This document shows positions 50,359 to 59,385 of a stretch of 64,000 bases of DNA, one piece after another (position 1 is the stretch's first letter; every line of letters starts with the position of its first letter). The notes under the pieces are model-generated. The model was given only the letters and a program-made list of their open reading frames with translations. It was not told the DNA's origin and did no database searches. A program made the position numbers and the translations under genes. The DNA comes from an uncultured Clostridia bacterium (GTDB lineage: Bacteria > Bacillota > Clostridia > TANB77 > CAG-508): assembly GCA_934130285.1 (NCBI GenBank), contig CAKOXT010000001.1, positions 434,001 to 498,000 on the forward strand, given 5' to 3'.

Positions 50359-50952
50359 TTACTTTCTTACTTTTGTTATGGCTAGGCCATCACCTATTTC
50401 CAATATTTCTGATTCACATTTATCATTTTCTGTAATCTCTTTTATGTATTCTCTTAAATGTCTTACTGCTGTACGTTGCTTATGCGCATTGTAATCACTC
50501 ATAACATATCCTTTATACAAAATGTTGTCTGCTAAAATTATTCCACCATCTTTTATTAATCTGATTGCGTTTTCTAAGAATATTGGATATTTTCCTTTTG
50601 CAGCATCTATGAACACTATATCATATGTGCTTGTTAGTGTTGGCAATATATCTACTGCATTTCCAACCATTATATTTATTCTTTTTGCTACTCCTATTTT
50701 CTTAATGTTTTCTTCTGCTTCTTTAGCTCTTTCTTCATCAATTTCTATTGTATCAATTGTGCAATCTTCATCTGTGCTTTTAGCAAACATACTTGCTGAA
50801 TAACCAACTGCTGTTCCTATTTCTAGAATTCTTTTTGGCTTTTCTTCTTGAAGGATTTCTTCTATTTTTTCTAAAGTATCATCCATTAATATTGGTATAT
50901 GATTTTCTAATGCTTTTTCTTTTACTTTTTTTAACTCTTCTTCGTTAAACAT
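50359..50952 (-). CDS. O-methyltransferase, YrrM/TrmR-like
   Basis: A 197-residue class I SAM-dependent methyltransferase of the cation-dependent O-methyltransferase family. RILEIGTAVGYSASMFAKS binds SAM, TIDTIEIDEERAKEAEENI and IVFIDAAKGKYPIFLENAI hold the conserved acidic and Lys residues, and ADNILYKGYV is normal. In B. subtilis YrrM (TrmR) methylates 5-hydroxyuridine at tRNA position 34, after the U32 enzyme. The ATG at 50952 follows AGGAGAAG. The terminator of typA separates it from typA. Confidence 0.82.
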   Translation of the reverse strand: MFNEEELKKVKEKALENHIPILMDDTLEKIEEILQEEKPKRILEIGTAVGYSASMFAKSTDEDCTIDTIEIDEERAKEAEENIKKIGVAKRINIMVGNAVDILPTLTSTYDIVFIDAAKGKYPIFLENAIRLIKDGGIILADNILYKGYVMSDYNAHKQRTAVRHLREYIKEITENDKCESEILEIGDGLAITKVRK

Positions 50953-50980
50953 ATCTTCTCCTATACTTGAATATTGCAAA

Positions 50981-51010
50981 TAAAAGGGCTTGAGTTTTCA
51001 AGCCCTTTTA
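50981..51010 (-). terminator. Intrinsic terminator after typA
   Basis: On the minus strand AAAAGGGCTTGA and TCAAGCCCTTTT pair perfectly around a short loop. Confidence 0.9.
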
Positions 51011-51016
51011 TGTATA

Positions 51017-52843
51017 TTACATATTTTTATTAGAATTTCTTGCAGCTCTTTCTCTTTCTTTTGAGTCTAATATTTTCTTTCTTAATCTGATATTTTTTGG
51101 TGTAACTTCAACTAGTTCATCATCTTGAATGAATTCAATAGCTTTCTCTAAGCTCATTTGAATTGGTGGAACTAATCTTAATGCATCATCTGATCCAGAA
51201 GCTCTTGTATTTGTTAAGTGTTTTTCTTTACATACGTTTATTGCTAAGTCTTCTGATCTTGAGTTAATTCCAACTATCATTCCTTCATATACTTCTACAC
51301 CAGGTCCTATGAATAAGTCACCTTTATCTTGTGCATTGTATAATCCATAAGTAATTGATTTTCCAGCTTCAAATGCGATTATTGTTCCTCTAACTCTGGC
51401 AACAACTTCTCCCTTGTATGGTTCGTATGAATCAAATATTGAGTTCATTGTTCCATTTCCTTTTGTGTCTGTTAAGAATTCTGTTCTATATCCAATTAAT
51501 CCTCTTGCTGGAATCTTGAATTCAACTTTAGTATGTCCTGCTTCTGCTGGTTCCATATTAACCATTTCAGCTTTTCTTCTACCTAGTTTTTCAATTACTG
51601 TTCCTATGCAATCATCTGGTACATTTACAACTAATCTTTCGATTGGTTCGCATTTTACACCATCGATTTCTTTTATGATAACTTTTGGTCTTGATACTAA
51701 TAATTCAAAACCTTCTCTTCTCATTGTTTCTATTAATACAGATAAGTGAAGTTCTCCTCTTCCTGATACTTCAAATGAATCTGGTGAATCTGTTTCAGCT
51801 ACTCTTAATGAAACATTTCTATCTAATTCTTTAAATAATCTATCTCTTATATGTCTTGATGTAATAAATTGTCCTTCTCTACCAGCTAAAGGTCCATTGT
51901 TTACACTAAATGTCATAGATACTGTAGGTTCATCTATATCTACAAATGGTATTTTTTCTGGATGTTCATAATCACAGATTGTATCTCCGATATTTATATC
52001 TGCAATACCTGACATACAGATGATATCTCCTGCACCAGCTTCTTCAACTTCAATTCTTTTTAATCCGTCATATGTATATAATTTTGCAACTCTTGCTGAT
52101 TCTGTTTTATCATCTTTTTTACAAATTGTAACTGGCATTCCTAATTTTACAATTCCTCTTTCAACTCTACCAACAGCTATTCTTCCAATATAGTCATCAT
52201 AGTCTATGTTTGATACTAACATTTGCATTGGTCCATCTTGGTCGCATGCTGGAGCTTTGATTGTGTTTACTATTGTTTCAAATAAGCATTCTAGATTTTC
52301 TCCTGGTTTGCTTAAATCCATTGTTGCAGTTCCTTGTTTTCCAGAAGCGTATATTACTGGGAAATCTAATTGATCATCATTTGCATCTAATTCAATAAAT
52401 AAATCTAATACTTCGTCTACAACTTTTTCTGGTCTTGCACCAGGTCTATCAATTTTATTTATAACTACTATTGGTTTTAAATTTAATGCTAATGATTTCT
52501 TTAAAACTTCTCTTGTTTGTGGCATTGCACCTTCAAAAGCATCAACTAATAATACAACTCCATCAACCATTTTCAATACACGCTCAACTTCTCCTCCGAA
52601 ATCAGCATGTCCTGGTGTGTCAACTATATTAATTTTAAAGTCTTTATAGTGAACTGCTGTGTTTTTTGAAAGAATTGTTATTCCTCTTTCTTTTTCTAGA
52701 TCATTTGAATCCATTACTCTTTCAGCCACTTGTTCATTTGCTCTGAATATACCACTTTGTCTAAGCATTGCGTCTACTAGTGTTGTTTTACCGTGGTCAA
52801 CGTGAGCTATTATTGCTACGTTTCTTATTTTCTCGTTATTCAT
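51017..52843 (-). CDS. typA: Translational GTPase TypA/BipA
   Basis: A 608-residue ribosome-binding GTPase involved in 50S assembly and stress adaptation. G1 AHVDHGKTTLVDAML, switch region RGITI, G3 DTPGHADFGGEVE and NKID are all present, followed by EF-G-like domains III and V and the unique C-terminal domain (RLVPPIQMSLEKAIEFI). The ATG follows AAGGAAG; upstream starts overlap the leader and lack ribosome sites. Confidence 0.96.
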   Translation of the reverse strand: MNNEKIRNVAIIAHVDHGKTTLVDAMLRQSGIFRANEQVAERVMDSNDLEKERGITILSKNTAVHYKDFKINIVDTPGHADFGGEVERVLKMVDGVVLLVDAFEGAMPQTREVLKKSLALNLKPIVVINKIDRPGARPEKVVDEVLDLFIELDANDDQLDFPVIYASGKQGTATMDLSKPGENLECLFETIVNTIKAPACDQDGPMQMLVSNIDYDDYIGRIAVGRVERGIVKLGMPVTICKKDDKTESARVAKLYTYDGLKRIEVEEAGAGDIICMSGIADINIGDTICDYEHPEKIPFVDIDEPTVSMTFSVNNGPLAGREGQFITSRHIRDRLFKELDRNVSLRVAETDSPDSFEVSGRGELHLSVLIETMRREGFELLVSRPKVIIKEIDGVKCEPIERLVVNVPDDCIGTVIEKLGRRKAEMVNMEPAEAGHTKVEFKIPARGLIGYRTEFLTDTKGNGTMNSIFDSYEPYKGEVVARVRGTIIAFEAGKSITYGLYNAQDKGDLFIGPGVEVYEGMIVGINSRSEDLAINVCKEKHLTNTRASGSDDALRLVPPIQMSLEKAIEFIQDDELVEVTPKNIRLRKKILDSKERERAARNSNKNM

Positions 52844-52910
52844 TTTATTTCTTCCTTTCTCATTTTTCATCAAGTTTATATGAACTTGTTATTATTCTTA
52901 ACACGTACTT

Positions 52911-52932
52911 AGGGCGTAGAATCTACGCCCCA
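52911..52932. other. GC-rich hairpin upstream of typA
   Basis: GGGCGTAGA and TCTACGCCC form a perfect 9-base palindrome without a T-run. It may be the end of the upstream transcript or a feature of the typA leader. Confidence 0.45.
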
Positions 52933-52973
52933 TATAAATTTCTCAAATATTATATTACTTTTCATTAATTTTG

Positions 52974-54788
52974 TCAATCTGTATATACTATTACTGTTTT
53001 ATTATATTTTAATGTTAGTTCAGTTGATGAAAGTCCACTATATACCCATGCATTTTCTAGTGTTATCTGCTTATTATCTTTATTATAAATTGCATCTAAG
53101 TTATAAATTCCTCCACTTCCATTTCCATTTCTTTGGAATGTCATTGTTCTCTTTTCACCTGTTTCGCTATTCTCTAGTTCTAAAACAACTTTATTTACAT
53201 TTTCAAGTTCTAGTTCTTTTAATTCACCTGTTGTCGTATCTCTTGTCATAATTGAGTGAGAATTGTCTGCATCTGTCATAGCGTCTTGGTTTATTTTTAT
53301 TGATTCTGCTATTGCCTTAAATGCATTTATTAATTCTGTGGCATTATCTGCTGTATATGCACCTTTTATGTTTTCTTTAAAGTACTGTGGAAATGATTTT
53401 GCTTCTTTTCCAAGTCCAACAGCGTATACGTCTGTTGGATGGTCTCCTTTAACAATTTGCATTATATTTTTAGCAACATTACCAATACTAGTTGTTGTAT
53501 TCGTACATGGCCACCAATAAGCGTTTGAGTCACCATCTGTCATAATAATTACATCTGTTGGCATATTTGCATCAGTTGTTTGAATATAATTATATGCATA
53601 ATTCAAAGCGTTTGGTGCACAAGTACTATAATTTAATGATGCTGGTGTTATTCCTGAATACAATCTTGAATATTGACTATTAGCAAGCCTACAATTTATT
53701 TGATAGGTTCCTCTTGAAGAAATAGAAAAATAGTCATCTATTCTTAAATCACTGTTTGTATATGATATAGCTCTCCAGCCATATCGGTTTTCATAACTTT
53801 TGTATGTATCTATTATTGTTTTGACCATATTTGTATACTGTGCTTCTGAAAAAATAGTGCTATATAATGATTTAGCTTCATCTTTATTGGTACATGTTCC
53901 TAGTTCTCGAATTCCGCTGTCATTTGCTCCATAAAAAGTTATAATTGTAACTTTCCTATCCGTTGATGGAGTGTTTCCAAAATATGTATCCATAAATTGG
54001 TCCATTGCTGTTACTGTTGAGTACCATCTTGTTTGTTGGTATCCCGCTGTATAATTTATTGATCCGTCACTATTATAACAAATAGGAATATCTTCATCTT
54101 TATCAGCTACATTGGCTACTGCTGGATCATTTGGATCGTTACATAAAGCCATTGAAACCGTTCTGTCTATTACCATTACTACTTCATGCGATTGTACTAC
54201 TTCTTTTGGGTTTACTGATAATTTTATTAATTGTGATTCGAATTCAGATGTATTTTTCTTTTTATCAGCTCCACCAAAATTTGATAGTTTGCCATATGTC
54301 TTTTGATTTTTTAGATATGCTGCATTTAAATCCACATCTACAACATATATTCCTTTATCCTGCAAATCAGATAATTCTTTATATTTGAAGTTTGTTAGTT
54401 TCTCTTCGTTCTCATATTCTTTTGCTTTTAATCCTAAGGTATCAGCTACTGAAATGTCGGGGTTTTCAAAATTTACATAGTACAAATACTTGTCATCATC
54501 TTCACTGTCACTTTTGGCTCCAGTTAATGTAATCTTTTTAAGAATCCCTTCTGATACTAAATCATCCAATGACTTTTTTGATGATGAATAAGCATTATTA
54601 CTTTTTAATGTATATGCTTTAATACTATCATCTAAAGCTTGGACTTTATTCATATATTTTCCTGTTCTCATTCCAGAAAAAATTCCGTTTTCCCCTAATG
54701 TAAATGTTATTGTAACTGTTGATAACACTATCATTACTAGTATTGTAATTACTAGTGCTATTAAAGTTATTCCTCTTTGGTTTCTCAT
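52974..54788 (-). CDS. Prepilin-like, von Willebrand factor A domain surface protein
   Basis: A 604-residue protein. The class III leader MRNQRGITLIALVITILVMI is followed by a helix and a linker. A vWA domain (about 195-480) has the metal-binding DRTVS motif (VVMVIDRTVSMAL), a later Thr and IIMTDGDSNA. A final beta domain ends in YNKTVIVYTD. It resembles pilus-tip or TadG-like adhesins. No pilus-assembly ATPase or prepilin peptidase is in this window. The ATG lies in a GATAAAAT context with AAAAGGAG before it. Confidence 0.72.
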   Translation of the reverse strand: MRNQRGITLIALVITILVMIVLSTVTITFTLGENGIFSGMRTGKYMNKVQALDDSIKAYTLKSNNAYSSSKKSLDDLVSEGILKKITLTGAKSDSEDDDKYLYYVNFENPDISVADTLGLKAKEYENEEKLTNFKYKELSDLQDKGIYVVDVDLNAAYLKNQKTYGKLSNFGGADKKKNTSEFESQLIKLSVNPKEVVQSHEVVMVIDRTVSMALCNDPNDPAVANVADKDEDIPICYNSDGSINYTAGYQQTRWYSTVTAMDQFMDTYFGNTPSTDRKVTIITFYGANDSGIRELGTCTNKDEAKSLYSTIFSEAQYTNMVKTIIDTYKSYENRYGWRAISYTNSDLRIDDYFSISSRGTYQINCRLANSQYSRLYSGITPASLNYSTCAPNALNYAYNYIQTTDANMPTDVIIMTDGDSNAYWWPCTNTTTSIGNVAKNIMQIVKGDHPTDVYAVGLGKEAKSFPQYFKENIKGAYTADNATELINAFKAIAESIKINQDAMTDADNSHSIMTRDTTTGELKELELENVNKVVLELENSETGEKRTMTFQRNGNGSGGIYNLDAIYNKDNKQITLENAWVYSGLSSTELTLKYNKTVIVYTD

Positions 54789-54891
54789 ATTTTATCTCCT
54801 TTTAGCATATATATATTTATTATAATTATAATTATTTTTCTTTTCAATATATCTTTAACAATTGTAATAAATTTATTATATAGGGGGTTTT

Positions 54892-56736
54892 ATGTGCGGT
54901 TTTTGTGGAATTGTAAATTATGAGAAAAATATTTCAAATGATTATCCAATTATTCGAAATATGACAAATACTCTTTCTTCTCGTGGGCCTGATGAAGATG
55001 GTTTGTATTTTGATACTAATGTTAATTTTGGTCATAAAAGATTAATTGTTATTGATGCTGAAAATGGTAGACAACCAATGAGTTTCAATTTTCAAGATAA
55101 TATCTACACAATTGTATATAATGGTCAAATTTATAACACAGATGAACTGAGGAAAAAATTATTAAAAGAGGGGTTTTCTTTTAAAGGTCATTCTGATACT
55201 GAAATTTTATTAAAATCTTATATTCATTTTGGTTATGATGTTGTTAAAAATCTTAATGGGATTTTTTCTTTTGCTATATGGGATTCTAAAAAAAGGGAAC
55301 TATTCATGGCTCGTGATCATTTTGGAATTAAGCCTTTCTTTTACACTTTTAAAAATAATAATTTTATTTTTGGTTCAGAAATAAAAGCTTTGTTAGAACA
55401 TCCAGAAATCTCTGCTAATGTTGATGCTGATGGAATTTGTGAACTTTTTGGAATAGGTCCTGCGCACACACCTGGTCTTACTCCATTTAAAAATATTTTC
55501 GAATTGAAACCTGGATATTATGCTGTTTTTGATGTTAATGGTTTTAAAATGGATCAATATTTTAAATTAGTTTCTGCTCCTCACACAGATAATTTTAGTG
55601 AAACATGCGAAAAAATCAATTTTTATTTAAATGATTCTATTAATAAACAACTCGTTTCTGATGTACCTCTTGGTATGATGCTGTCTGGTGGATTAGACTC
55701 TAGTATTATTACAGCTTATGCTAGTCATAATTTTAAAGATTGCCCTGAAAAATTCAGAACATTTTCTGTTGATTATTTGGATAATGACATTAATTTTAAG
55801 AAAAATGATTTCCAACCAAATTCGGATAATGAATTTATTGACATTATGGTAAAACATTTTAATTGTAACCATTCTCGCATCATTTTAGATACTCCTGAAT
55901 TAGCTAAATCTCTATTAAATTCTATGGTTGCACGTGATATGCCTGGAATGGCTGATGTGGACTCTTCTTTTTATTTGTTCTGTAAAGAAATTAAAAAGGA
56001 TGTTAGTGTTGTTTTATCTGGCGAGTGTTCTGACGAAATTTTTGCTGGTTATCCATGGTTTTTCAGAGAAGACGCATTGAGCAGTAACACATTTCCTTGG
56101 TCTATTGCTATTTCTGAAAGACAAAAATTATTAAATCCTTCTTTGGCTACTAAAATTGATTTAAAAGAATATGTTGATTGTCGATATAATCAAGCTCTAA
56201 ATCAAATTGATTTTATAGAATCTGATTCTGCCGATACTACTGAAAAGCGAAAAATTTCTTATTTAACATTAAATTGGTGGATGCAAACATTATTAGATAG
56301 ATCTGATAGAATGTCTATGGCTTCTGGACTAGAGGTTAGAGTACCTTTTTGCGATTATAGATTGGTTCAATACATGTGGAATGTTCCATGGGAAATGAAA
56401 GCTCTAGATGGCAGAGAAAAAGGTCTGCTTAGATATGTAGTTAAAGATTTATTGCCAAAAGAAATTGTAGAAAGGAAAAAAAGTCCATATCCTAAAACAT
56501 TCAATCCGACTTATTTGCGAGCTGTTAAATCTATGTTACAAAATATCCTTAATAATCCTAATGCACCTATTAAACAAGTATTAAATGAAAACTATATTAG
56601 AGAAATATTAGAAACTAATGGCAGCGCTTTTTCTAGGCCATGGTTTGGTCAATTAATGACAGGTCCTCAACTCATTGCTTATTTGTGTCAAGTAAACATG
56701 TGGCTTGAAAGATATCATCCTAATATAGAAATATAA
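54892..56736 (+). CDS. asnB: Asparagine synthase (glutamine-hydrolysing)
   Basis: A 614-residue enzyme. Cys2 in MCGFCGIVNY is the glutaminase nucleophile; SSRGPDEDGLYF and NGQIYN follow. The synthase domain has the PPi loop SGGLDSS (about 263-269) and the ECSDEIFAGYPWF segment. It makes asparagine from aspartate with glutamine and ATP. The promoter region is short and AT-rich; GGGGG lies 6 bases upstream of the ATG. After the gene is an 18-base inverted repeat. Confidence 0.93.
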   Translation: MCGFCGIVNYEKNISNDYPIIRNMTNTLSSRGPDEDGLYFDTNVNFGHKRLIVIDAENGRQPMSFNFQDNIYTIVYNGQIYNTDELRKKLLKEGFSFKGHSDTEILLKSYIHFGYDVVKNLNGIFSFAIWDSKKRELFMARDHFGIKPFFYTFKNNNFIFGSEIKALLEHPEISANVDADGICELFGIGPAHTPGLTPFKNIFELKPGYYAVFDVNGFKMDQYFKLVSAPHTDNFSETCEKINFYLNDSINKQLVSDVPLGMMLSGGLDSSIITAYASHNFKDCPEKFRTFSVDYLDNDINFKKNDFQPNSDNEFIDIMVKHFNCNHSRIILDTPELAKSLLNSMVARDMPGMADVDSSFYLFCKEIKKDVSVVLSGECSDEIFAGYPWFFREDALSSNTFPWSIAISERQKLLNPSLATKIDLKEYVDCRYNQALNQIDFIESDSADTTEKRKISYLTLNWWMQTLLDRSDRMSMASGLEVRVPFCDYRLVQYMWNVPWEMKALDGREKGLLRYVVKDLLPKEIVERKKSPYPKTFNPTYLRAVKSMLQNILNNPNAPIKQVLNENYIREILETNGSAFSRPWFGQLMTGPQLIAYLCQVNMWLERYHPNIEI

Positions 56737-56780
56737 TTCATACGAATATTCAAATTTTAAACAAATTAAACTTTAGTAGA

Positions 56781-56853
56781 AATAATATTTGATTTTTATA
56801 ATATCATTTATGCAATTTATAATTAGATACGTTTCTAAAAATCAAATATTATT
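56781..56853 (+). other. Long-loop inverted repeat after asnB
   Basis: AATAATATTTGATTTTTA and its exact reverse complement are separated by 37 bases. It has no T-run after the second arm, so it is not a canonical terminator, although its position after asnB would suit one. The rest of the interval to 57040 holds only the 117-bp repeat and a terminator. Confidence 0.6.
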
Positions 56854-56889
56854 CCAATAAATCTTCTGCCGCATAGAAGAAATCCGAAA

Positions 56890-57006
56890 AAATCAAAGAT
56901 TTTTTCAGTAAATTTGTTCGTGTGCGAAAATTTATGAAATAAATTTTCTGTGCAGTGTAGTTTTATATATTAGGAAAGTTTCATAACTTTCCTAATATAT
57001 AAAAAA
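56890..57006. repeat. 117-bp dispersed repeat, copy 2
   Basis: One base different from the copy at 6049-6165, same orientation. Both contain the two palindromes and both end with an A-run that serves as the U-tract of a neighbouring minus-strand terminator. Confidence 0.85.
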
Positions 57007-57041
57007 CGGCGTAATTATAAATAATCTACGCCGTTTTTATT
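57001..57041 (-). terminator. Intrinsic terminator after the 65-aa gene
   Basis: On the minus strand ACGGCGTA and TACGCCGT pair with a long AT loop and six T follow. It closes the sortase cluster transcript. Confidence 0.85.
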
Positions 57042-57237
57042 ATTTAATTATTACTTTTTCTATTAATTCTATTATCTTATCAATTGGTAAATATATTATT
57101 AAAAAACTTAATAGTTCAAATATTGTTGCTAGTAATATTGCCCATATATCTATATCATTTTTTCTAGATATCACAATACTCATTGCTAATGCTGTTACAC
57201 AAATTATTCCTATTAATTTTAATATAAACATCTCCAT
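57040..57237 (-). CDS. Small membrane protein of the sortase cluster, 65 aa
   Basis: Two membrane helices (about 3-22 and 33-50, with KNDIDIW between) and a short tail rich in Ile and Glu. The ATG follows GAGGGGATA. I know no family. It is the last gene downstream of the sortase and membrane protein with a 64-base gap, so its link to them is only by position. Confidence 0.6.
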   Translation of the reverse strand: MEMFILKLIGIICVTALAMSIVISRKNDIDIWAILLATIFELLSFLIIYLPIDKIIELIEKVIIK

Positions 57238-57301
57238 ATTATCCCCTCTTTTTCTTCTTAATTGTATAACTATGTTTGATACATCCTGGGAGTAATTTTA
57301 T

Positions 57302-58156
57302 TTACGCTTTTTTGTGGCTGTGATTATGATATTGTAATCCGTGTACTAAACTTCCTACTAATATTAAAACTAAACCTATTGCTAAATATATGTAGCTGTA
57401 TGTTGCAATTTTCTCCATTATGCTTAATACATATTCTCTTAAAAGAAGCGTTATTGCGTCATTTAATATAGTTAGATTTTCAATTTGCACTTTTTGTGTT
57501 ATATAATTTTCCATTATATAATATGCTAATCCTGTAGCAAATACTGCAGTTCCAACATATGCAACATTTTTAAATAATTTTCTAAAATATGTTACTATTA
57601 TGATTATACCCAATATTGCAGCCAAGATAATTGAAGTTTTCTTTCCAATATCAATCATTTTTTCTGCCTTTGAATAATATTTATATATCTGATTTTCATA
57701 TTCTGTTTTCGTCATTGTTTCTTTATATTGTGTTGTTATTTGATCAACAAATATATTTATTTGTTCACGTGTTTTATTGTCTATTTTTCTACCATTTAAA
57801 CTTGTATCTATGTTTGAATTTAGTCTCTCAGCAATTTTATCTGTATTTATTTCTTCATGTAGACCATTATATAAACCTGATACTATCCTTTGTGTATCAG
57901 CCTTCACTTCATCAAGGGTTATAATGTCATCTATGACATTTTCATCTAATCCTGACTGATATATATAATTTCTAAAATCTGATTTTATTTGTGAATAAAT
58001 ATTTGCATAATAATTTGATTTATCTAGCATCTCTAATGTGTACTCTTGACTAAATATTGTTTTTGATAATATGTTTAGTATTCCAAAAGTAAAAATACAT
58101 ACAAAAAGTAATGCTACTAGTATGATTTTAATTATTGTTTCTATAACTTTGTTCAC
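57302..58156 (-). CDS. Polytopic membrane protein linked to the sortase
   Basis: A 284-residue protein with a GTG start after AAAAGGAG. A first membrane helix (about 9-30) is followed by a hydrophilic outer part of about 140 residues (helical, EMLDKSNYYANIYSQIKSDF), then three membrane helices between about 170 and 275, and a His-rich tail (HGLQYHNHSHKKA) that may bind metal. Proteins of this kind often lie beside class D sortases in clostridia; function unknown. It is 15 bases downstream of the sortase gene. Confidence 0.55.
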   Translation of the reverse strand: MNKVIETIIKIILVALLFVCIFTFGILNILSKTIFSQEYTLEMLDKSNYYANIYSQIKSDFRNYIYQSGLDENVIDDIITLDEVKADTQRIVSGLYNGLHEEINTDKIAERLNSNIDTSLNGRKIDNKTREQINIFVDQITTQYKETMTKTEYENQIYKYYSKAEKMIDIGKKTSIILAAILGIIIIVTYFRKLFKNVAYVGTAVFATGLAYYIMENYITQKVQIENLTILNDAITLLLREYVLSIMEKIATYSYIYLAIGLVLILVGSLVHGLQYHNHSHKKA

Positions 58157-58171
58157 GATTTTTATCTCCTT

Positions 58172-58777
58172 TTAAACCGGTTTTGCATAAACTACATATC
58201 TTTGTGTTGCATATCCTATATTGTTAAATGGATAGCATGTATAACACATTAATATTTCTTCATCTTTTTGAATTGGTAATGCTGCCAAATCAGTTTCATC
58301 AACTAGTTTCATATCATAAATTTTGTATTTAAACTCACCGTATGCTGCTTTTATTGTTATTTCATCACCTTTTGAAAGTTCTGAAAATCTACGAAATACA
58401 TTTTGTGAATTATGCCCCATATAAATTATTGAGCCCCCCTCTCCAGGAAAAAAGCTTGCACTGTCATGTCCAACACCATTTTTTAATACATCTAATGTGC
58501 TACCAAAGTACACTGGTAAATCTACATTTATTTTTGGTATTTCGATGGTTGCATATTGAGTTCCATATTCAGGATAGTTTTGAATTTTATTTGTGTCTAA
58601 ATCAATTGACATTACTTCATTCTTTTTACTACTTGTATCTACTGCAATTTTATTTATCAAAGAAATGTTCAATTCAATTTTTCGCCCTAAAAACACATAT
58701 ATTAATCCAAAAAAAGCTATTACAATTAAAAAAGCAACTATTATGTTTTTAATAGTTGCTTTAATTGCATATTTCAT
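58172..58777 (-). CDS. Class D-type sortase
   Basis: A 201-residue membrane-anchored transpeptidase. One N-terminal helix (about 11-30) is followed by the eight-strand sortase domain with His122 (MGHNSQ), Cys181 (LMCYTCYPF) and Arg193 (QRYVV), the catalytic triad. TCYPFxxxGxAxxRYVV suits class D more than class A or B. It should join a surface protein carrying an LPxTG-like signal to the wall. The presumed substrate is encoded 13 bases upstream, first in the operon. Confidence 0.88.
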   Translation of the reverse strand: MKYAIKATIKNIIVAFLIVIAFFGLIYVFLGRKIELNISLINKIAVDTSSKKNEVMSIDLDTNKIQNYPEYGTQYATIEIPKINVDLPVYFGSTLDVLKNGVGHDSASFFPGEGGSIIYMGHNSQNVFRRFSELSKGDEITIKAAYGEFKYKIYDMKLVDETDLAALPIQKDEEILMCYTCYPFNNIGYATQRYVVYAKPV

Positions 58778-58790
58778 TTATTATCCTTAA

Positions 58791-59315
58791 TTATTCTGCA
58801 GTAGCAGCTATTCTTTTTTTGATTATAACAGCAGCTAAGGCGATTGCTGCAACTGATGAAACAGTTATAGCTACTATGTTTAATGAATTTCCTGTATAAG
58901 CTAATTTTCCATCATGATTTGTTACTACCATTAATTTTTTTCCATTTTTCCAAATTTCTACACCCTGTGCTTTGAAAACTAATGAAACTCCAACTTCGCT
59001 AGCAGCAGAATTTGCAATTGATTTTAATTGATCTTTTTGGGCTGTTGTTAAATCACTGTAATTTGTTTTTCCAGCAGCTGTCATAACTGCTTCTGCTTCT
59101 TTAGCTTTTTCAACTAATTTTGTTGCTTGAGCTTCTGTTATTTCATTTCTGTCTATAAAATTTTGTAATTGTTGTTTGTCATTTTCTGTCATTCCATATT
59201 TTGATCCTATTGTATAAATTTCATTAACTGAATCTGCTGTTGTTGCATTTACGCTAACAGCTAACATCCCCATTAGTACAACTGCTAATGTTGCTATCAC
59301 AAATAATTTTTTCAT
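58791..59315 (-). CDS. Secreted protein with LAYTG sorting signal, presumed sortase substrate
   Basis: A 174-residue protein. A signal peptide (about 1-24, ending VNA) is followed by a helical domain with a conserved beta segment (KAQGVEIWKNGKKLMVV). The C-terminus has LAYTGN (138-143), a hydrophobic stretch (147-165) and IIKKRIA, the layout of a cell-wall sorting signal with Ala in place of Pro. The neighbouring sortase fits as its processing enzyme. Family unknown otherwise. The ATG follows AGGAGG. Confidence 0.72.
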   Translation of the reverse strand: MKKLFVIATLAVVLMGMLAVSVNATTADSVNEIYTIGSKYGMTENDKQQLQNFIDRNEITEAQATKLVEKAKEAEAVMTAAGKTNYSDLTTAQKDQLKSIANSAASEVGVSLVFKAQGVEIWKNGKKLMVVTNHDGKLAYTGNSLNIVAITVSSVAAIALAAVIIKKRIAATAE

Positions 59316-59385
59316 TTTAAGTTCCTCCTAATCTATTAATATAGTATTTATACCACTAATTTATTTTTTTAACAATACTTTTTAA

